Shown: positions 29,843 through 39,582, counted from the stretch's first letter. The stretch: DNA of 64,000 nt from Psychrobacter sp. LV10R520-6 (GCF_900182925.1 NZ_LT900024.1:1116001-1180000); one strand, 5' to 3'. Notes: generated from the sequence alone by a model not told the origin. Program-made: numbers and translations.

Positions 29843-30154
29843 TCAGTAGTAGCCTTTTAGACTGTCCGATGCCAACAGAGCTGAAGCCTTTTTTAGGATG
29901 TCGCGCTCCATTCTTAGACGCTTATTCTCTTTGCGTAAGTGTTGCAACTCTCGCTGCTCATCAGTTAACGCCAGTCCTTGAGTTGGTGCAACGCCTTGTT
30001 GCTCTAATCGATACTTGCGTACCCAGTTGTCTAGGGTAGATGTGCCAATCCCTAAAGACTCTGCTACTTCAGCTATTTTTCGCTTGTGATCAATCACTAA
30101 GCTGATGGCCTCTAACTTAAATTCTCGGGTATATTCTCTACGTTTGTTAGTCAT
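29843..30154 (-). CDS. IS3-family transposase OrfA
   Basis: 103 aa: an N-terminal helix-turn-helix (REYTREFKLEAISLVID, LGIGTSTLDNWVRKY) and a leucine-zipper coiled coil (ELQHLRKENKRLRMERDILKKA). It binds the IS ends. The A6GG slippery run at 29887-29894, near the end of the gene, shifts ribosomes into the orfB frame, which is open throughout. ATG 30154 is the family start. Confidence 0.88.
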   Translation of the reverse strand: MTNKRREYTREFKLEAISLVIDHKRKIAEVAESLGIGTSTLDNWVRKYRLEQQGVAPTQGLALTDEQRELQHLRKENKRLRMERDILKKASALLASDSLKGYY

Positions 30155-30380
30155 ACTAGTTTCCTTCTTTGAGTTAGTATAACCTCTTAAACACTGTCCA
30201 ATTTAATTATGCCACTACAATGAGTTATGTGATGCATTAAAAGTCGATATAACTGAGTTAGTCTAAAGTGCCAACAACACCTGTGTTCTGTGGCGGTCGT
30301 TATGGTTGTGGTCGCCATGACCTGAACATGTCCGCGCGCAGAATCTTCGGTGGCTTCGGGCACCTCATCGTCTGAGAGCA

Positions 30381-30932
30381 ATTAAATGGTTTTTACAAAT
30401 CTGGCCTTGAGGCAGGATTGACCAAACGTCAGGTCGCAGAATTCAGCCAACTACTGAAGAGCAAAGTCGACTTCCGGGGGGAGCTGAGAACAGGCGATAC
30501 ATTTGCGCTTATTACCAGCCGCGAAATGACCGATAGCCAGATTACGGGCCAAACTAGAATTGAGGCATTGATGTTGCAGCGGGGCGCGCATGACTACCAT
30601 GCAACGCTACGGGGTTAGTTCCGCCTTCAACCTCAGTCGGCTTAATCCGGTTACCGATCGAGTATCGCCGCATAACGGCGTGGATCTGGCAACGCCCACA
30701 GGCACACCGATTCTAAATACCGGACTGGGCCGGATGACACGTGTCAGCAACCACCCTTAAGCTGGGCGGTATGTCGCTATCGATCACAGCGGCTCGTTTT
30801 CGACGCGCTACCTTCATTTGAGCAAAGTGCTGGTTCATCGTGGGGGAAAAGTTGAGCGCGGCCAGAAAATAGTCTTGTCCGGGAATACCGAGCGTTCTAC
30901 AGAGCCACACCTGCAAGCGTGTCGCAAAACGT
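30381..30932 (+). pseudogene. M23 zinc metallopeptidase (MepM-like) remnant
   Basis: Two frames together read as an M23 peptidase. 30381-30618 gives the middle region (SGLEAGLTKRQVAEFSQLLK). After a frameshift near 30595, 30620-30932 gives the catalytic domain with PHNGVDLATPTGTPI, YVAIDHSGS and TRYLHLSKV. An in-frame TAA interrupts the catalytic domain near 30758, and the family's terminal HLH is HLQ here. The N-terminus is missing. MepM-type genes often neighbour znu genes, which fits this island. Dead gene. Confidence 0.8.
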
Positions 30933-31029
30933 AAATGTACAGAACCTCACAGTCCAAATAGGTTATTTATAAGATAAAGTCTATTGATCAGTTGACCCCA
31001 AGGGCATTTACAAACGTAAATTTACAGAT

Positions 31030-32055
31030 TCAGGCGGCTGTGGGCATGATGCCAGCAAATCCCTGTTCTGTGGCCACCGCCAAGTATTGACCATCAGGTG
31101 ACCAGGCGATGGCTGTCACGGCACCGTTCCCTGCCGGTTTAATGATGGCAGCCTGTTCGTCCGCATCGCCATCCGCCAGTTGCGTGACCAGAACAAGACC
31201 ATTGTCGTAGCCTGCGGCTATCATTGGATAGACAGGCGCACTGGCAACCGCAGTCACAAGGCCGGATTCAGCGTAGCCAAGCGAAATGGGCTCCTTCCCC
31301 ATTGGTCCTTTACTCCCATTGAACGGCCAGCATGGAATGACGCCCGCACCGCTAGTTGCCAGATACTGCCCGCCCGCAACCCATGCCCAGGATCGGACCT
31401 TTGTCGCATAACCGCTCATATACATGTCCTGCTTGTCTTTCAACCGCCACCCCCGGATGCAGTCTTCCTGCATGGCCGACATGATAAATCGTGAATCCGG
31501 GCTCCAGGTGACGTCTAGATGAGACCCGGCCCATTTCAGACGCAGCGCGTCGGCATCCGCATCATCGGCGGCGCGTATGCTGACGCCCCCATAATGGGCG
31601 ACCGCGATGCGCTTGCCGTCCGGCGAGAAGCAGAAACCGCCCACGGTGCTCGGGTAGCTGAAGGTGATGGTAGATTTGCCTACACGGGTGACATGCAACC
31701 GCTTGCCTTCGGAACACGCAATCACTCCGCTCGGGTGACTGCCAACGTTGTCCAGCCAGCGCCCGGCAAAATGAGCAATTTCGGTAACGTCGCCGGCCAC
31801 AGAAATTGACAGGAAGCGGCCATCGTCACCACCGCTGATAAAACCACCCCCGGGAGCCGGAGCCAAGCTCAGGCAGGCACCCGTGTGGGCCTGCACGGTG
31901 ACTGGCTCGGCATGCACATGCTGAACAATCGTCACAGAGCCGTCACCCAACGCAAACGCCAGGGCGCCAGAGCAATCAAAATGGCAGGCAATAACGTAGT
32001 CCGATAGTTGCCACACCCGGCCAAGGCGTTCGATTAAAGACTGAGGCTTAGTCAT
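31030..32055 (-). CDS. WD40-repeat protein of the zinc-starvation operon
   Basis: 341 aa from ATG 32055 ([12 protein letters not shown]); six further upstream codons are open. It has repeated WD40-like blades: [57 protein letters not shown]. It forms a beta-propeller, probably a binding scaffold without catalysis. Its ATG overlaps the end of the COG0523 gene (stop 32048) by 8 bp, so the two are coupled. WD40 genes beside COG0523 genes occur in other Zur regulons (established pattern); the partner protein is not known. GC-rich like the rest of the island. Confidence 0.82.
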   Translation of the reverse strand: MTKPQSLIERLGRVWQLSDYVIACHFDCSGALAFALGDGSVTIVQHVHAEPVTVQAHTGACLSLAPAPGGGFISGGDDGRFLSISVAGDVTEIAHFAGRWLDNVGSHPSGVIACSEGKRLHVTRVGKSTITFSYPSTVGGFCFSPDGKRIAVAHYGGVSIRAADDADADALRLKWAGSHLDVTWSPDSRFIMSAMQEDCIRGWRLKDKQDMYMSGYATKVRSWAWVAGGQYLATSGAGVIPCWPFNGSKGPMGKEPISLGYAESGLVTAVASAPVYPMIAAGYDNGLVLVTQLADGDADEQAAIIKPAGNGAVTAIAWSPDGQYLAVATEQGFAGIMPTAA

Positions 32056-33022
32056 GAACCGTGCCTGCCTCACAGGCGTGAAAGCCTGCCTTCAGTGCCG
32101 CTTCATCAAGATTACGCCCGATGAAAACAAGGCGACTTTCCCGATTTTCATCAGCGCGCCAGGGCTGCGTAGCAGTGCCATCAGTGAGCATATGCACACT
32201 TTGAAACACAAAACGCTGCTCCATTCCTTCCAAGTCGAGAATGCCCTTGCATCGCAGAATATCAATACCCTGTATGCGCAACACTTCCGATATCCAACTT
32301 TCAAACCGGTTCTGTTCCAGAGGCACCTTTGTTGTGAGTGATACACTTTTTATCGCGTCGTCGTGCTCGTGGGCATGATCTTCGGTGAGAAACCCGGGTT
32401 CGATCTCAATGATCCGCTCAAGATCAAAACTGCCTAAATCAAGAATCTGATCCAACGGTACGTCGCAGTGATTTGTGGTCAGAATACGTGCATAAGGATT
32501 CATAGCCAGAATACGTTGCTTCAGCGCTTCGCATTCCTGTTCCGATACCAGATCAACCTTGTTTAGCAGTATCACGTCGGCGAAGGCCACTTGTTCAGCC
32601 GCTTCCGTGCTGTCGGCCAGCCGGGCGGGTAGATTCTTGGCATCAACCACAGTAATCACGGCATCCAGGGCTGTTTTTGATCGAACCTCATCATCGACAA
32701 AAAACGTCTGCGCGACCGGCGCTGGATCGGCAATGCCTGTGGTTTCGAGAATAATGGCATCAAAGCCTTTCAGTCGTTTCATCAGGCCCGAGATGATACG
32801 GATCAAATCGCCGCGAACCGTACAACAGATACAACCGTTGTTCATTTCGAAAACTTCTTCATCGGCACCGACAACCAGATCGTTGTCAATACCCACCTCG
32901 CCGAACTCGTTAACAATCACGGCGTAGCGTTTGCCATGTTGTTCCGAGAGAATGCGGTTAAGAAGTGTGGTTTTACCGGCACCGAGATAGCCGGTGAGGA
33001 CAGTAACGGGAACTTTATTCAT
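32048..33022 (-). CDS. COG0523 (CobW/ZigA-like) metallochaperone GTPase 1
   Basis: 324 aa from ATG 33022, which has AGGAGAG at the right distance; the open frame upstream to 33127 is non-native sequence (see hisI remnant). G1 is [10 protein letters not shown] (residues 10-19), the metal-binding GCICC is at 63-67, Walker B-like ETTGIADP is near 96 and NKVDL near 150. A His-rich segment (DHAHEHDD) lies near 226 and the CobW_C domain follows. It probably delivers zinc to a client under starvation. First of three paralogues in the island. Confidence 0.9.
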   Translation of the reverse strand: MNKVPVTVLTGYLGAGKTTLLNRILSEQHGKRYAVIVNEFGEVGIDNDLVVGADEEVFEMNNGCICCTVRGDLIRIISGLMKRLKGFDAIILETTGIADPAPVAQTFFVDDEVRSKTALDAVITVVDAKNLPARLADSTEAAEQVAFADVILLNKVDLVSEQECEALKQRILAMNPYARILTTNHCDVPLDQILDLGSFDLERIIEIEPGFLTEDHAHEHDDAIKSVSLTTKVPLEQNRFESWISEVLRIQGIDILRCKGILDLEGMEQRFVFQSVHMLTDGTATQPWRADENRESRLVFIGRNLDEAALKAGFHACEAGTVHD

Positions 33023-33124
33023 AAGGCTCTCCTGATTGATGATGAAATGGTACGTTATAACACTGTATTGATTGTCCGAGCCATCGCTCTCAGGATTCAA
33101 TGCAATTCCGAGAAGCGAGCGCTG

Positions 33125-33220
33125 CAAGATGATCGGGTTCGAGGCGTCGCCATAGGCCTGTTAAATTTCGAACATTTTACTCGTATCAATGAAACTGAGG
33201 GTCGGAGGTGTTTGCTTGTC
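33125..33220 (-). pseudogene. Duplicated 3' end of hisI
   Basis: Read on the minus strand this stretch gives DKQTPPTLSFIDTSKMFEI, a stop, then [12 protein letters not shown]. It is plainly homologous to the C-terminus of the intact hisI (DGQTPPTLSFTETEKVFDP…YGDASNPTIL at 34398-34493). The DNA is also closely similar. It lies between two COG0523 genes, so a cobW-hisI unit was probably duplicated and then collapsed. Confidence 0.8.
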
Positions 33221-34280
33221 ACTTGAAGCAAGCTAGAAGATCTGCTTCAAGATTTTCGAACCCCGTCTCATCATCATCGATACCTTCAATGCAACTTTCT
33301 TGGGATTTGTCTAGCTCCACCTCGGTTAGCATCTGGTCGCTGAGGTTATAGCCGAAGACGCCATCGGAAGTAATGAAAATGGCTTTGACCCGTTGAATAG
33401 CGAGGCCCGATAACAACTCATGCAACCGGACGCGATCAAACAGAATGCTGGCATGAAAGCGCCAGCCAATGGACGTAAAGCCGTCAGCCCGATTTTTGAT
33501 TTTAATGTAGTCACCCTCCGGCAATGGTCCCCGATCCAAACTCGCTGGGGATTCAGGCAACCCAACTGCGGTTTTCGAAAACGCAGGCATGGTGAAGCGC
33601 CTCAACGGATTGGTGTTGGGCGCTGCAAAAGTCGAAGCGGCCGAAAGAGCCGTAAGAGGAATCTTTCCGAAACTCACTCGGTATAACGGTTTCTCGTGAC
33701 CAGCTTTCTTTGCAAGGTAATCATCCAGGGCAACAAAGTCTTCGCCCAGGCACTGATCGGATTTATTTGCTACAAGTACATCGGCTACTGCAATCTGCTG
33801 GCTAAAGGTGGCGTTCTGGGTATAACGCGGATCACGTATGCGCCTGGGGTCAATCAAGGTGAGCGTCGCCCTCAAATCAATGACGGTGGCATAGTGAGGC
33901 TGGCTTAGCGACTCAATGACTTCCTGAGGATGTCCCAGTCCCGTTGGCTCAATCAGCAATCGATCTGGTTTCGCGTCCATTAATAATCTGTTCAACGCTA
34001 TTTGCATGGGCAAACCTGAAACGCAACACATGCAGCCGCCAGCCACCTCGCGAATAAAAACACCGCTTTGCGATCCGTGACTGCCAGCGATCAAACCGCC
34101 ATCGATGCCTATTTCGCCGAACTCATTGACTAATATCGCCCAGCGCTCATCGGTGGGCTTGCTGGCCAACAGGTGCAAAATGGCAGTGGTTTTGCCCACT
34201 CCGAGGAATCCGGTGATGATATTTGTTGGCACTGCTTTGGTGATTTGCATACTGACACTCTCTGTGTTTGGCACTTTCAT
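33219..34280 (-). CDS. COG0523 (CobW-like) GTPase 2
   Basis: 353 aa from ATG 34280, or 343 aa from ATG 34250 (MQITKAVPTN), which matches the family start better. Walker A GFLGVGKTTA is at about residue 23, the metal motif GCMCC near 83, LIEPTGLGHP near 110, and NKSDQ near 173. The C-terminal domain is more divergent than in the other two paralogues and ends with an acidic tail. Probably a zinc metallochaperone of a different COG0523 subfamily. It is in the same operon, downstream of hisI. Confidence 0.87.
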   Translation of the reverse strand: MKVPNTESVSMQITKAVPTNIITGFLGVGKTTAILHLLASKPTDERWAILVNEFGEIGIDGGLIAGSHGSQSGVFIREVAGGCMCCVSGLPMQIALNRLLMDAKPDRLLIEPTGLGHPQEVIESLSQPHYATVIDLRATLTLIDPRRIRDPRYTQNATFSQQIAVADVLVANKSDQCLGEDFVALDDYLAKKAGHEKPLYRVSFGKIPLTALSAASTFAAPNTNPLRRFTMPAFSKTAVGLPESPASLDRGPLPEGDYIKIKNRADGFTSIGWRFHASILFDRVRLHELLSGLAIQRVKAIFITSDGVFGYNLSDQMLTEVELDKSQESCIEGIDDDETGFENLEADLLACFK

Positions 34281-34397
34281 TCAGTTTCTCTGCGCACGAA
34301 ATGGCAAACGTCAAGTTAAAACCGCTGTTAGAAGAATGCTGGCGACCCCCTGTTGAGTTGCTACCGCGGGATGCTACCCGCCAAGCGGCCGACAGCG

Positions 34398-34895
34398 CTA
34401 TAGGATTGTCGGGTTCGAGGCGTCGCCATAGACCTCTGAAGGATCGAACACTTTCTCTGTCTCGGTAAAACTGAGAGTCGGGGGTGTTTGTCCGTCACCT
34501 GGGTCGATTTTTCGGTAGAAACACGACCGGTAGCCAACGTGGCAACTAGCCTGCTTTCCTCTTAGTCGAACCCGAAGCCATACCGCATCCTGATCGTCGT
34601 CTATTCTTATTTCTACGATGTCCTGGACATAACCACTGACGCCGCCCTTGTGCCAGAGCGTTTGCCGTGACCTGCTCCAGTAATGTGCCTCACCTGATTC
34701 AATCGTGCGAATGAAAGCCTCTTCATTCATCACGCCCACCATGAGCACTTCACCCGTATCGGCATGGGTGGTGACACACGTGATGTGCCCCAAGCTGTCA
34801 AACTTCGGCGCCAAGTCCTTACCCTCCTCTACCTGCTCAATACTAACTCTCTTGTAGAACATAGATTGGTCTTCATGTTGTTTACGATAAGCCAT
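34398..34895 (-). CDS. hisI: Phosphoribosyl-AMP cyclohydrolase paralogue (HisI2)
   Basis: 165 aa from ATG 34895 (MAYRKQH); the frame is open to 34988 but the upstream part overlaps the pyrC end. HisI opens the ring of PR-AMP in histidine synthesis and normally uses zinc bound by three cysteines. Here CHVGYRSCFYR keeps two of them. The usual DCDxD motif reads DDDQD, so the third Cys ligand is missing. That supports a backup enzyme needing less or different metal. No other his genes are near; the zinc operon context gives the role. Confidence 0.83.
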   Translation of the reverse strand: MAYRKQHEDQSMFYKRVSIEQVEEGKDLAPKFDSLGHITCVTTHADTGEVLMVGVMNEEAFIRTIESGEAHYWSRSRQTLWHKGGVSGYVQDIVEIRIDDDQDAVWLRVRLRGKQASCHVGYRSCFYRKIDPGDGQTPPTLSFTETEKVFDPSEVYGDASNPTIL

Positions 34896-34947
34896 CTCTT
34901 TGGACTCCGTTTTCAGCCTATGGACACGGTTTGGTTTAACAGCTTCT

Positions 34948-36311
34948 TTATTTTGCGAACACGATAGGGCGGCCTGCGGGTTTGCCAATCAACTGACCAA
35001 ATCGCATAACAGGCTGGCCGGAAATAATGGTCATTACCGGCCAGCCCTGGAATTCCATGCCTGCGTAAGGTGTCCACCCTGAAACACTGGCCATATCAAT
35101 GTCTTTGACCGTTCGGCGCGCCTTCATATCAACCAGCGTCAAATCCGCGTCGCTTCCGACGGCAATACGACCCTTGCCCGTCATGCCAAATATTCGCGCC
35201 GGCCCACTGCACAGCAAGTCAACTACCCTGTTCAGCGTGACCCGCCCCTCGTTCGCGTGGTTCAGCATAACTGGTAGCATCGTCTGAACACCGGGCATGC
35301 CACTGGGCGTATCGGGATAAGGGGCCAGCTTTTCTTCCAAGGTATGCGGGGCGTGATCACTCCCCAGCACATCAACGGTGCCATTGTTGACCCCTCACCA
35401 TAATTCCTGTCTATGGCGTAGCGATCTTATGGGTGGATTCATCTGCGCACGGGCCCCCAGCTTCTCGTAGCAGCCCGGAGCGGCGAAGGTCAGGTGTTGG
35501 GGCAAGACTTCCACGGTAACTAGGCCCTTATGATTGACCAAGAACGCGATTTCTTCTTCCGTGCTGATGTGCAGAATATGGAGGGGTCTTCCGGTTGTTC
35601 GAGCGATCTCTACAATGCGTCGCGTTGCACGAAACGCGCTTTCAACATCCCGCCAGTTAGGGTGCTCGCCCACATCACCGGCTTTTTCGGCTAGGGGCCG
35701 TCTTTCACACAAGCGCGCCTCGTCTTCTGCATGAATGGCCACGCGGCGGCTACCGGCAGCAAGAATACGCTGCAATATCTCGTCTTCCTCGGCCAGCAGG
35801 TCGCCAAATGAACTGCCCATAAACACTTTCAGCCAGCACAGCCAGGCTTTTACTCCAACGATTCAAGCAGATGCACGTTCTTTGGCGAACCACCGACATA
35901 AAACGCGTAATGGCACCACGCATCTTTTTCGGCAATTGCCAGTTTCCGCTCAAGGTCACCCTGCGTTAGCGTTAATGGGTTTGTATTTGGCATTTCACAA
36001 ACGCTGGTGACGCCACCGAGAACGGCGCCCCGCGTGCCTGCTTCAATGGTCTCCTTGCGTTCAAGGCCGGGTTGGCGAAAATGAACCTGGGAGTCAATTA
36101 TACCCGGTAGCAGGTGCAGACCTGCGGCATCAATAGTATCCCGCCCCTGCCAGCCAGTCTCTCCGATCGCCACGATGCAGCGGCCGATGCAAGCCACATC
36201 GCATTGTGCAAGCCCCCAAGGGAGAATGACCTGAGCGTTTTTAATTAGTAAATCGGCATATTTCAATGCCTTTTTGCATGGCGCATCAAGCGCGTGGTCC
36301 TCAGAGTTCAT
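34948..36311 (-). pseudogene. pyrC: Dihydroorotase paralogue (PyrC2), broken
   Basis: Three ORFs join into one ~445-aa dihydroorotase: 35850-36311 ([12 protein letters not shown] metal motif, [14 protein letters not shown]), 35395-35826 (VAIHAEDEARL, PLHILHIST) and 34948-35370 (GSDHAPHT, GRIAVGSDADLTLVD). Lesions visible are a TAA at 35850-35852, a one-base deletion near 35830, and a TGA at 35395-35397. The start overlaps the end of the carbonic-anhydrase gene by 11 bp, so it was once coupled. PyrC paralogues are known Zur-regulon members. Now non-functional unless these are sequence errors. Confidence 0.85.
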
Positions 36312-36864
36312 TCTGAATCGCCTTATAGCCCTGAACCAGTTTCACATTCGTCTGAGCAACGTCTTCTGAGAAAGCGGTGGCTGCCACGGACATTCTGGGA
36401 ATTTCTGTCAAATCGGTTTGCGGGCCTATGCGCATGGTTGACGGCACGTAAAACCCAGAGGGCAGTTCTACGCCATCGACAACCGCGTTATGACGGACGG
36501 CGCTGCCGTCTCCTATCACGCAATCAAACAACACAGAATTAAAACCGATAAAAACGCCCTTGCCAACGGTACAGGGGCCGTGCACGATAGCCCTGTGCGC
36601 AATTGAAGTGGCGGCGCCCGCGGTGACAGCCGCCCCCGATTTTGAGTGGATGACAACGCCGTCCTGAATGTTCGCTCCCTCTTGAATAATGATCGGTTGC
36701 ATATCGCCTTTTTCATCCGTTTCATCCGCACGAATGACTGCGTAAGGGCCGATAAATACGTTTTTCTCGATGATGACTTTGCCGCAGACAATGGCAGTCG
36801 GATCGACAAAGGCGTCTGGATGAATAATGGGCAGATCCCCATTTGGATTTTTACGAATCACCAC
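36301..36864 (-). CDS. Gamma-carbonic anhydrase-like hexapeptide protein
   Basis: 187 aa with a left-handed beta-helix of hexapeptide repeats ([24 protein letters not shown]) and the three metal-site histidine positions: VIHSKSG near residue 73, and AHRAIVHG near 90-95. Family members hydrate CO2 or bind metal as trimers and can use iron or cobalt instead of zinc. That fits a zinc-sparing backup (inference). The start ATG 36864 lies inside the truncated cysS reading frame, which stops at 36851. Confidence 0.82.
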   Translation of the reverse strand: MVIRKNPNGDLPIIHPDAFVDPTAIVCGKVIIEKNVFIGPYAVIRADETDEKGDMQPIIIQEGANIQDGVVIHSKSGAAVTAGAATSIAHRAIVHGPCTVGKGVFIGFNSVLFDCVIGDGSAVRHNAVVDGVELPSGFYVPSTMRIGPQTDLTEIPRMSVAATAFSEDVAQTNVKLVQGYKAIQNEL

Positions 36865-37153
36865 TAAACTCCTTCTTTTTGATGTTAAAAATAGAACATC
36901 CTTGCTCGCTCGCAGCCTGATTTATTTTATCGTCAACATCCGTAAAGTTTCTGGTATAGGTGACTCTGCGGTATCGGGTTTTTAAAAGCTGGACGAGCAC
37001 ATCAAATACTACCGCAGGGCGAGCGTTTCCGAGATGCGCATAGTTATAGACAGTCGGCCCGCAGACGCTGACCTCGTCCGGCCGGACTGTCACCAATGGC
37101 TCTTTACATCTTTGCAGCATATTGAAAATGGAAATGTCGACTGCGCCGGTCAT
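36851..37153 (-). pseudogene. cysS: Cysteinyl-tRNA synthetase paralogue, N-terminal fragment
   Basis: Only about 85 of the usual ~460 residues remain: CGPTVYNYAHLGNARP (zinc Cys and HIGH-like motif), YTRNFTDVDDKI. The frame then runs into unrelated sequence just before the carbonic-anhydrase gene, so most of the gene has been deleted. ATGA overlap with folE2 (37150-37153) shows former coupling. CysRS paralogues are recognised members of COG0523/Zur clusters. No function expected. Confidence 0.85.
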
Positions 37154-38076
37154 GAGGCTTCAATGCCTGATGACGAGCTGACATAAGCCACGGCATCATG
37201 CGCGTGCAGACTTTCCAAGTGGCGCACTTTAACGTCAAATCGAGCATATTCAGTTGCCAAAGCCCTCGTTAGCCTTCTAGCGGCATCTTCCACATACATC
37301 AGATTTTCCCCGTTAAGCCTCGCAAATGCTTGTTCATCGGCGCGTTTAACCAGCGTCTGTACCGGGGTAGAAAGCGCCGCCTCTACACGGTTTATTAACT
37401 CAGGGATGCCCAAAGTGTCTGCACTGTTATCTACAGGGATAGAAACGCTGGCGATGCTTCGTTGGCTGTGCGGTGTCGCCATGGTTCCGTTCTTTTCAAT
37501 CCAGTCAGCAACCGTTTTGACATCTACTCTCTTTGGAGCCTCATGCTCTGAAGTGAAGGCATCACGAATAACCTGCCGGGACAGCGCGGCGGAACAAGGA
37601 CAGGTTGAGGAATACGTAATGTCTACGGATAAACAGACACTTTCGCGCCCAGTGTCATCGTCTCTTTCGGCGGTGACGACCACCGGATAACACTGCCAAC
37701 CCGAGAGATCCGGAGTAATCAGCGCGGGACGATTGTAGAGAAAAGGAAACGAGTAGATGATTTTTGCTTTGCGCGAACTGCAATCCTCGTGACTCACAAC
37801 CGATGAGCTCAACAATTCTTTCAACAAGGCGGGATTCAGCGCCTTGACCGATGATTTGTTAAGAAGGTTATAAAGCCGCGACATATGGATACCTTTAACG
37901 GCATTTGGCCCGGCGGGCAGATCTACAAAAATGGAAACACTGCCTGACGTCGGAGATGAACAGCCTTCTTCATTCAATGTGATTGGCAGACTAACGTTTT
38001 CCATTCCCACCCATTCGAGCGATTCAGATCGCTGGTCAACGAGGCTTTTGGCAATATCAAGCAGCGACGCTGTCAT
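37150..38076 (-). CDS. folE2: GTP cyclohydrolase FolE2 (GCYH-IB)
   Basis: 308 aa from ATG 38076 (MTASLLDIAKSL); an ATG at 38088 is an alternative. FolE2 motifs: GIHMSRLYNLLN (about residue 63), STCPCSAALSRQ near 160 with the catalytic Cys, and HSQRSIASVSI near 205. It makes dihydroneopterin triphosphate from GTP, the first step of folate synthesis, but accepts metals other than zinc, unlike FolE. It is the classic Zur-regulated replacement enzyme. It appears intact and in the operon behind COG0523 gene 3. Confidence 0.93.
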   Translation of the reverse strand: MTASLLDIAKSLVDQRSESLEWVGMENVSLPITLNEEGCSSPTSGSVSIFVDLPAGPNAVKGIHMSRLYNLLNKSSVKALNPALLKELLSSSVVSHEDCSSRKAKIIYSFPFLYNRPALITPDLSGWQCYPVVVTAERDDDTGRESVCLSVDITYSSTCPCSAALSRQVIRDAFTSEHEAPKRVDVKTVADWIEKNGTMATPHSQRSIASVSIPVDNSADTLGIPELINRVEAALSTPVQTLVKRADEQAFARLNGENLMYVEDAARRLTRALATEYARFDVKVRHLESLHAHDAVAYVSSSSGIEAS

Positions 38077-38160
38077 AACTTTCTCCAAGATATATAAGGG
38101 TTAACTGTTCGGTGCGCATTACTTGACCTCCATGCCCAGCAATTTGTTCTCCCGTATACA

Positions 38161-39366
38161 CTATTCCCATGCGGGAAACGGATCATTTAGCGTCTTCCAG
38201 AATGACTTACCGGCAATCAGTTCCTCATCTTTCAGTAAGCACTGATCCAACTCATGGCAAATAGCATCCCGATCCAGATTCTGGCCGATAAACACAAGTT
38301 CCTGGCGCATGTCGCCAAAGGGTTCCTGCCAGTCACTCAGGATAGTTTTTCTCGATTCCTCATCCTGCGGCCAATCGCTCTCGGGAACCGCTTTCCAGAA
38401 CATACCGCCAAAACCATGCCTTGCCATACCGCCCGCCTGACTCCATTGCCCAGCAAACTCTGGGCGAGTCGCCAGCCAGAAGTACCCTTTGGATCGAATC
38501 AACCTCCCTTCGTCGGCGGGGTTTTGGATGAACTCAAAAAATTTGGCGGGGTGAAACGGTCGACGGGCGCTGTAGACGAAGCTGCTGATGCCATATTCTT
38601 CGGTTTCTGGGCGGTGCTCTCCCCGCATTTCCTTCAGCCAGCCAGCCGACTGCTGAGCGCGCTCAAAACTGAACAGCCCCGTCCCTAGAACACGCTCCAG
38701 CGGCACTGTTCCATTCTGAATTGGAAGGATCTCCGCATCAGCGTTCAAGCTCCTGAGAACGGCCATAACCTGATTAAGCTGTGCAGAATCGACGACGTCT
38801 GTCTTACTCACCAAGATGATATCGCTGAATTCGACCTGATCTGCGAGCAAATCGGCCACACTTCGATCGTCTTCCTCACCCATACTTTCTCCAACATCCT
38901 GCAATGCTTCCGCGTCCTGGAAGTCAGTCAGGAAGTTGACCGCATCAACAACCGTCACCATAGTGTCGAGGTTGGCAACATCAGAGAGGCTAACCCCACT
39001 TTCGTCTGCAAAAGTAAAGGTCTCTGCGACAGGCAGTGGCTCTGATATGCCCGTGGATTCAATTACTAGGTAGTCAAAGCGCCCCTCATCGGCCAAACGT
39101 CGCACTTCCAGCAGCAGATCTTCCCGCAACGTGCAGCAGATGCACCCGTTCGTCATCTCCACCAGTTTTTCTTCAGCGCGGTTAAGCTGAACTTCCCTTT
39201 CAACCTGTGCTGCGTCGATATTGACTTCACTCATATCATTGACGATGACCGCGACACGGCGACCGTCGCGGTTGTTCAGAATATGGTTCAGCACGGTGGT
39301 TTTACCGGCGCCGAGAAACCCCGACAACACGGTGACTGGCAGGCGATTGGGCAAAAGCGATGTCAT
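38161..39366 (-). CDS. COG0523 (ZigA-like) metallochaperone GTPase 3
   Basis: 401 aa, the long ZigA/YciC-like form. G1 [10 protein letters not shown] at residues 15-24, [10 protein letters not shown] near 43, the metal-binding GCICC near 74-78, [13 protein letters not shown] near 104 and SKTDVVD near 168. The C-terminal CobW_C domain contains [12 protein letters not shown]. It is first in the operon cobW3-folE2-cysS'-gCA-pyrC'-hisI-cobW2-cobW1-WD40, with a Zur box 45 bp upstream (39411). Likely zinc allocation under starvation. Confidence 0.92.
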   Translation of the reverse strand: MTSLLPNRLPVTVLSGFLGAGKTTVLNHILNNRDGRRVAVIVNDMSEVNIDAAQVEREVQLNRAEEKLVEMTNGCICCTLREDLLLEVRRLADEGRFDYLVIESTGISEPLPVAETFTFADESGVSLSDVANLDTMVTVVDAVNFLTDFQDAEALQDVGESMGEEDDRSVADLLADQVEFSDIILVSKTDVVDSAQLNQVMAVLRSLNADAEILPIQNGTVPLERVLGTGLFSFERAQQSAGWLKEMRGEHRPETEEYGISSFVYSARRPFHPAKFFEFIQNPADEGRLIRSKGYFWLATRPEFAGQWSQAGGMARHGFGGMFWKAVPESDWPQDEESRKTILSDWQEPFGDMRQELVFIGQNLDRDAICHELDQCLLKDEELIAGKSFWKTLNDPFPAWE

Positions 39367-39410
39367 TCTTATGAACCTCTCATTGATCGGTAATGTTTCA
39401 TATAATAAGC

Positions 39411-39429
39411 AATGTTATAATATATCATT
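39411..39429. promoter_or_regulatory. Zur box before the COG0523/folE2 operon
   Basis: AATGTTATAATATATCATT is a near-perfect palindrome that fits the gammaproteobacterial Zur consensus (TGTTATA-n-TATAACA). It lies 45 bp upstream of COG0523 gene 3 and could also act on the His-rich reading frame on the other strand. No zur gene is in the window. Confidence 0.75.
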
Positions 39430-39452
39430 TATAGCTAATTTTATCTATCTAA

Positions 39453-39563
39453 ATTGATCATCACGGCAATAGCAATAGCGAGACCGGAATCCAGCACGCC
39501 GACCACGTCGACTGTTTGCACGATAGCCATCTCCACCATCCGCACGGTGATCATGGTCCTGTA
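39453..39563 (+). other. His-rich orphan reading frame
   Basis: About 36 codons without an ATG (the frame opens at an ATT). The product would be extremely His/Asp-rich: HADHVDCLHDSHLHHPHGDHG. The density of metal ligands, the Zur box 25 bp upstream and the position in a zinc island suggest the tail of a former zinc-binding gene. A rare ATT start would make it a zinc-buffer peptide, but a truncated remnant is more likely. Confidence 0.4.
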
Positions 39564-39582
39564 AATGTGGTGTCCTAAATTG

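Larger units (their letters stand above)
28953..30219 (-). mobile_element. IS3-family insertion sequence (1267 bp)
   Basis: Imperfect terminal inverted repeats start TGTAGTGG at both ends (28953-28979 and, reversed, 30195-30219). It contains orfA and orfB in the usual -1 arrangement. The bases flanking the two ends do not match (…AAG versus ATG…), so there is no target duplication. The left side is island 1 and the right side is the GC-rich zinc island, which points to recombination or deletion at the IS after insertion. Confidence 0.88.

Noticed and set aside
33023..33127. Upstream extension of COG0523 gene 1
   Set aside because: It reads into the hisI remnant; ATG 33022 has the Shine-Dalgarno sequence and the family start.
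35395..35397. TGA inside pyrC as a possible selenocysteine or readthrough codon
   Set aside because: Other lesions (TAA and a frameshift) lie in the same gene, so simple decay is more likely.
39569..39581. GGTGTCCTAAATT beside znuA, identical to 13 bases at the inner side of the IS end at 28953
   Set aside because: Too short to call an IS trace: the outer terminal bases are absent and the surrounding sequence does not continue the match.
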